Shown here piece by piece: positions 63,290 to 64,000 of a stretch of 64,000 nucleotides of DNA; position 1 is the first letter of the stretch; the number at the start of each line of letters is the position of its first letter. The notes under the pieces are model-generated. The model was not told the DNA's origin. It ran no database searches and worked only from the letters and a program-made list of their open reading frames with translations. A program made the position numbers and the translations under genes. Source of the DNA: Carideicomes alvinocaridis (GTDB taxonomy: Bacteria; Pseudomonadota; Alphaproteobacteria; Rhodobacterales; Rhodobacteraceae); contig SRJI02000002.1 of the NCBI GenBank assembly GCA_005473895.2, forward strand, positions 124,001-188,000, given 5' to 3'.

Positions 63290-63930
63290 GGCTGAAGCTC
63301 CGTGAGGATGGCGTTCGACCCGTCGCGCAGGTCGGCGGCGATCTCGGTCGAGACGGCGGCCTCGTCGCGGGCGCGCAGCGCGTCGAGGATGCGGGTGTGA
63401 TGGGCAAAGCCCACCAGCGTCTTGCGATAGCTGCCCGACAGGCGGGTCCGCGTCGGCCCGGCCCGCAGCAGCAGCGAGCTGATCATCGAGTTGAGCAGCG
63501 GCTGCCCGGCCTTCTCGTAGATCGCCAGGTGAAACGCCGTGTCGATCTGGAGGGCTGCCGCGAAATTGTCCTGTGCGATCGCCTCGTTCAGGCTTTCGTT
63601 CTGCTGTTCGAGGCCGTCGAGCTCCGCCTCCGTGATGCGGGTCGCGGCAAGGCTGGCCGCCACCGGCTCCAGCGCGATGCGGATGCGCATGATCTCCTGG
63701 TAGGCCGGGCGGTCGAGCTTGACCGTCCAGAAGCCGCGCCCGTCCGCGTTGCTCAGCGCTCCCTCGTTGACCAGCCGGTTCATCGCCTCGCGCACGGGGG
63801 TGACGCTGACCGACAGCTCCTGCGCCAGGTCGCGCACCGAAAGCCGCACATCGGGTCCCCAGGCGCCCATCAGCAGGCCGCGGCTCAGGATCGAGTATAC
63901 CTGTTCGGCCAGGGTCGCGACCCGCTGCAC
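63286..63930 (-). CDS. GntR/FadR-family transcriptional regulator (start may lie beyond the window)
   Basis: A regulator with an N-terminal winged helix (LSVRDLAQELSVSVTPVREAMNRLV) and a C-terminal FCD ligand-binding domain. Its conserved metal-site residues are visible in IRIALEPVAA, DTAFHLAIYEKAG and FAHHTRILDALRARDE. The GTG at 63930 gives 214 residues, but the frame stays open to the window edge with a plausible leader (DLRSLLDPAGAGGEEAVQR), so the true start could be outside. It is the first visible gene of the eight-gene operon and is the natural candidate for its ligand-responsive control. Confidence 0.88.
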   Translation of the reverse strand: MQRVATLAEQVYSILSRGLLMGAWGPDVRLSVRDLAQELSVSVTPVREAMNRLVNEGALSNADGRGFWTVKLDRPAYQEIMRIRIALEPVAASLAATRITEAELDGLEQQNESLNEAIAQDNFAAALQIDTAFHLAIYEKAGQPLLNSMISSLLLRAGPTRTRLSGSYRKTLVGFAHHTRILDALRARDEAAVSTEIAADLRDGSNAILTELQP

Positions 63931-64000
63931 GGCCTCTTCGCCCCCCGCACCGGCGGGGTCGAGGAGGCTTCTGAGGTCCGTGTCGTTCGTGTCGGGGGGC

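Noticed and set aside
60404-63295. A 963-codon open frame on the plus strand opposite the M81 and decarboxylase genes
   Set aside because: Its composition is His/Arg/Ala/Gly-rich shadow sequence, and the minus-strand genes beneath have clear catalytic motifs and an operon layout.

Overview
The window is a dense, high-GC chromosomal segment from an alphaproteobacterium, most likely a member of the Rhodobacteraceae (Roseobacter group). This rests on recognised families and gene order rather than on any database search. The pointers are the block murA - DUF2948 - hisD - UPF0262 - LMW phosphatase - infA - maf - RNase E/G - yacG, the hisS-hisZ-hisG operon, a B12-dependent ribonucleotide reductase, GcvT-type dimethylglycine/sarcosine dehydrogenases, and a dispersed GCCTCCGGCGGG intergenic repeat. 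No rRNA, CRISPR array, intact insertion sequence or prophage was seen. Four tRNA genes are present: Arg-TCT, Thr-GGT, Phe-GAA and Met-CAT.

Layout. 1-2466: end of a formate dehydrogenase locus (fdhD fragment, delta subunit), a six-helix membrane protein and a NaChBac-type sodium channel. 2795-13560: mixed metabolic genes, including an ExoD protein, an SDR enzyme, two methyltransferases, a lytic transglycosylase, a GcvT-family dehydrogenase, a six-Asp-box propeller, a GH25 lysozyme-like lipoprotein, a DAO-type oxidase, and CBS and VOC proteins. 13726-18492: a BMP-type (nucleoside-like) ABC transporter. 18750-30826: dnaE, a lipoprotein, slyX, a crotonase, hisS-hisZ-hisG, DUF1489 and nrdJ. 31080-37521: a cyanophycin locus between two tRNA genes. 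It holds cyanophycin synthetase, cyanophycinase, an extra stand-alone ATP-grasp enzyme and a divergent isoaspartyl peptidase, so synthesis and both steps of breakdown are together. 37819-48557: the murA-to-yacG housekeeping block, interrupted by gnd, an SH3 protein, a 2-hydroxyacid dehydrogenase and a nitrilase-family gene. 48690-53527: tRNA-Phe, a gene-poor spacer, tRNA-Met, a response regulator/histidine kinase pair, a siderophore-interacting protein and a BLUF blue-light sensor. 53804-64000: a MocR-like regulator facing an eight-gene minus-strand operon, which holds a GntR regulator, a PLP decarboxylase, an M81 metallopeptidase and a five-gene peptide-type ABC importer.

The observations most worth following up are these. 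The MocR-type regulator has arginine where the PLP-binding lysine should be. The cyanophycin locus carries an unassigned ATP-grasp partner and an AT-rich, symmetric control region. An NrdR-box-like site lies upstream of nrdJ. The M81/decarboxylase/ABC operon looks like a dedicated catabolic unit for an unknown peptide-like compound. A multi-copy intergenic repeat sits behind several genes.
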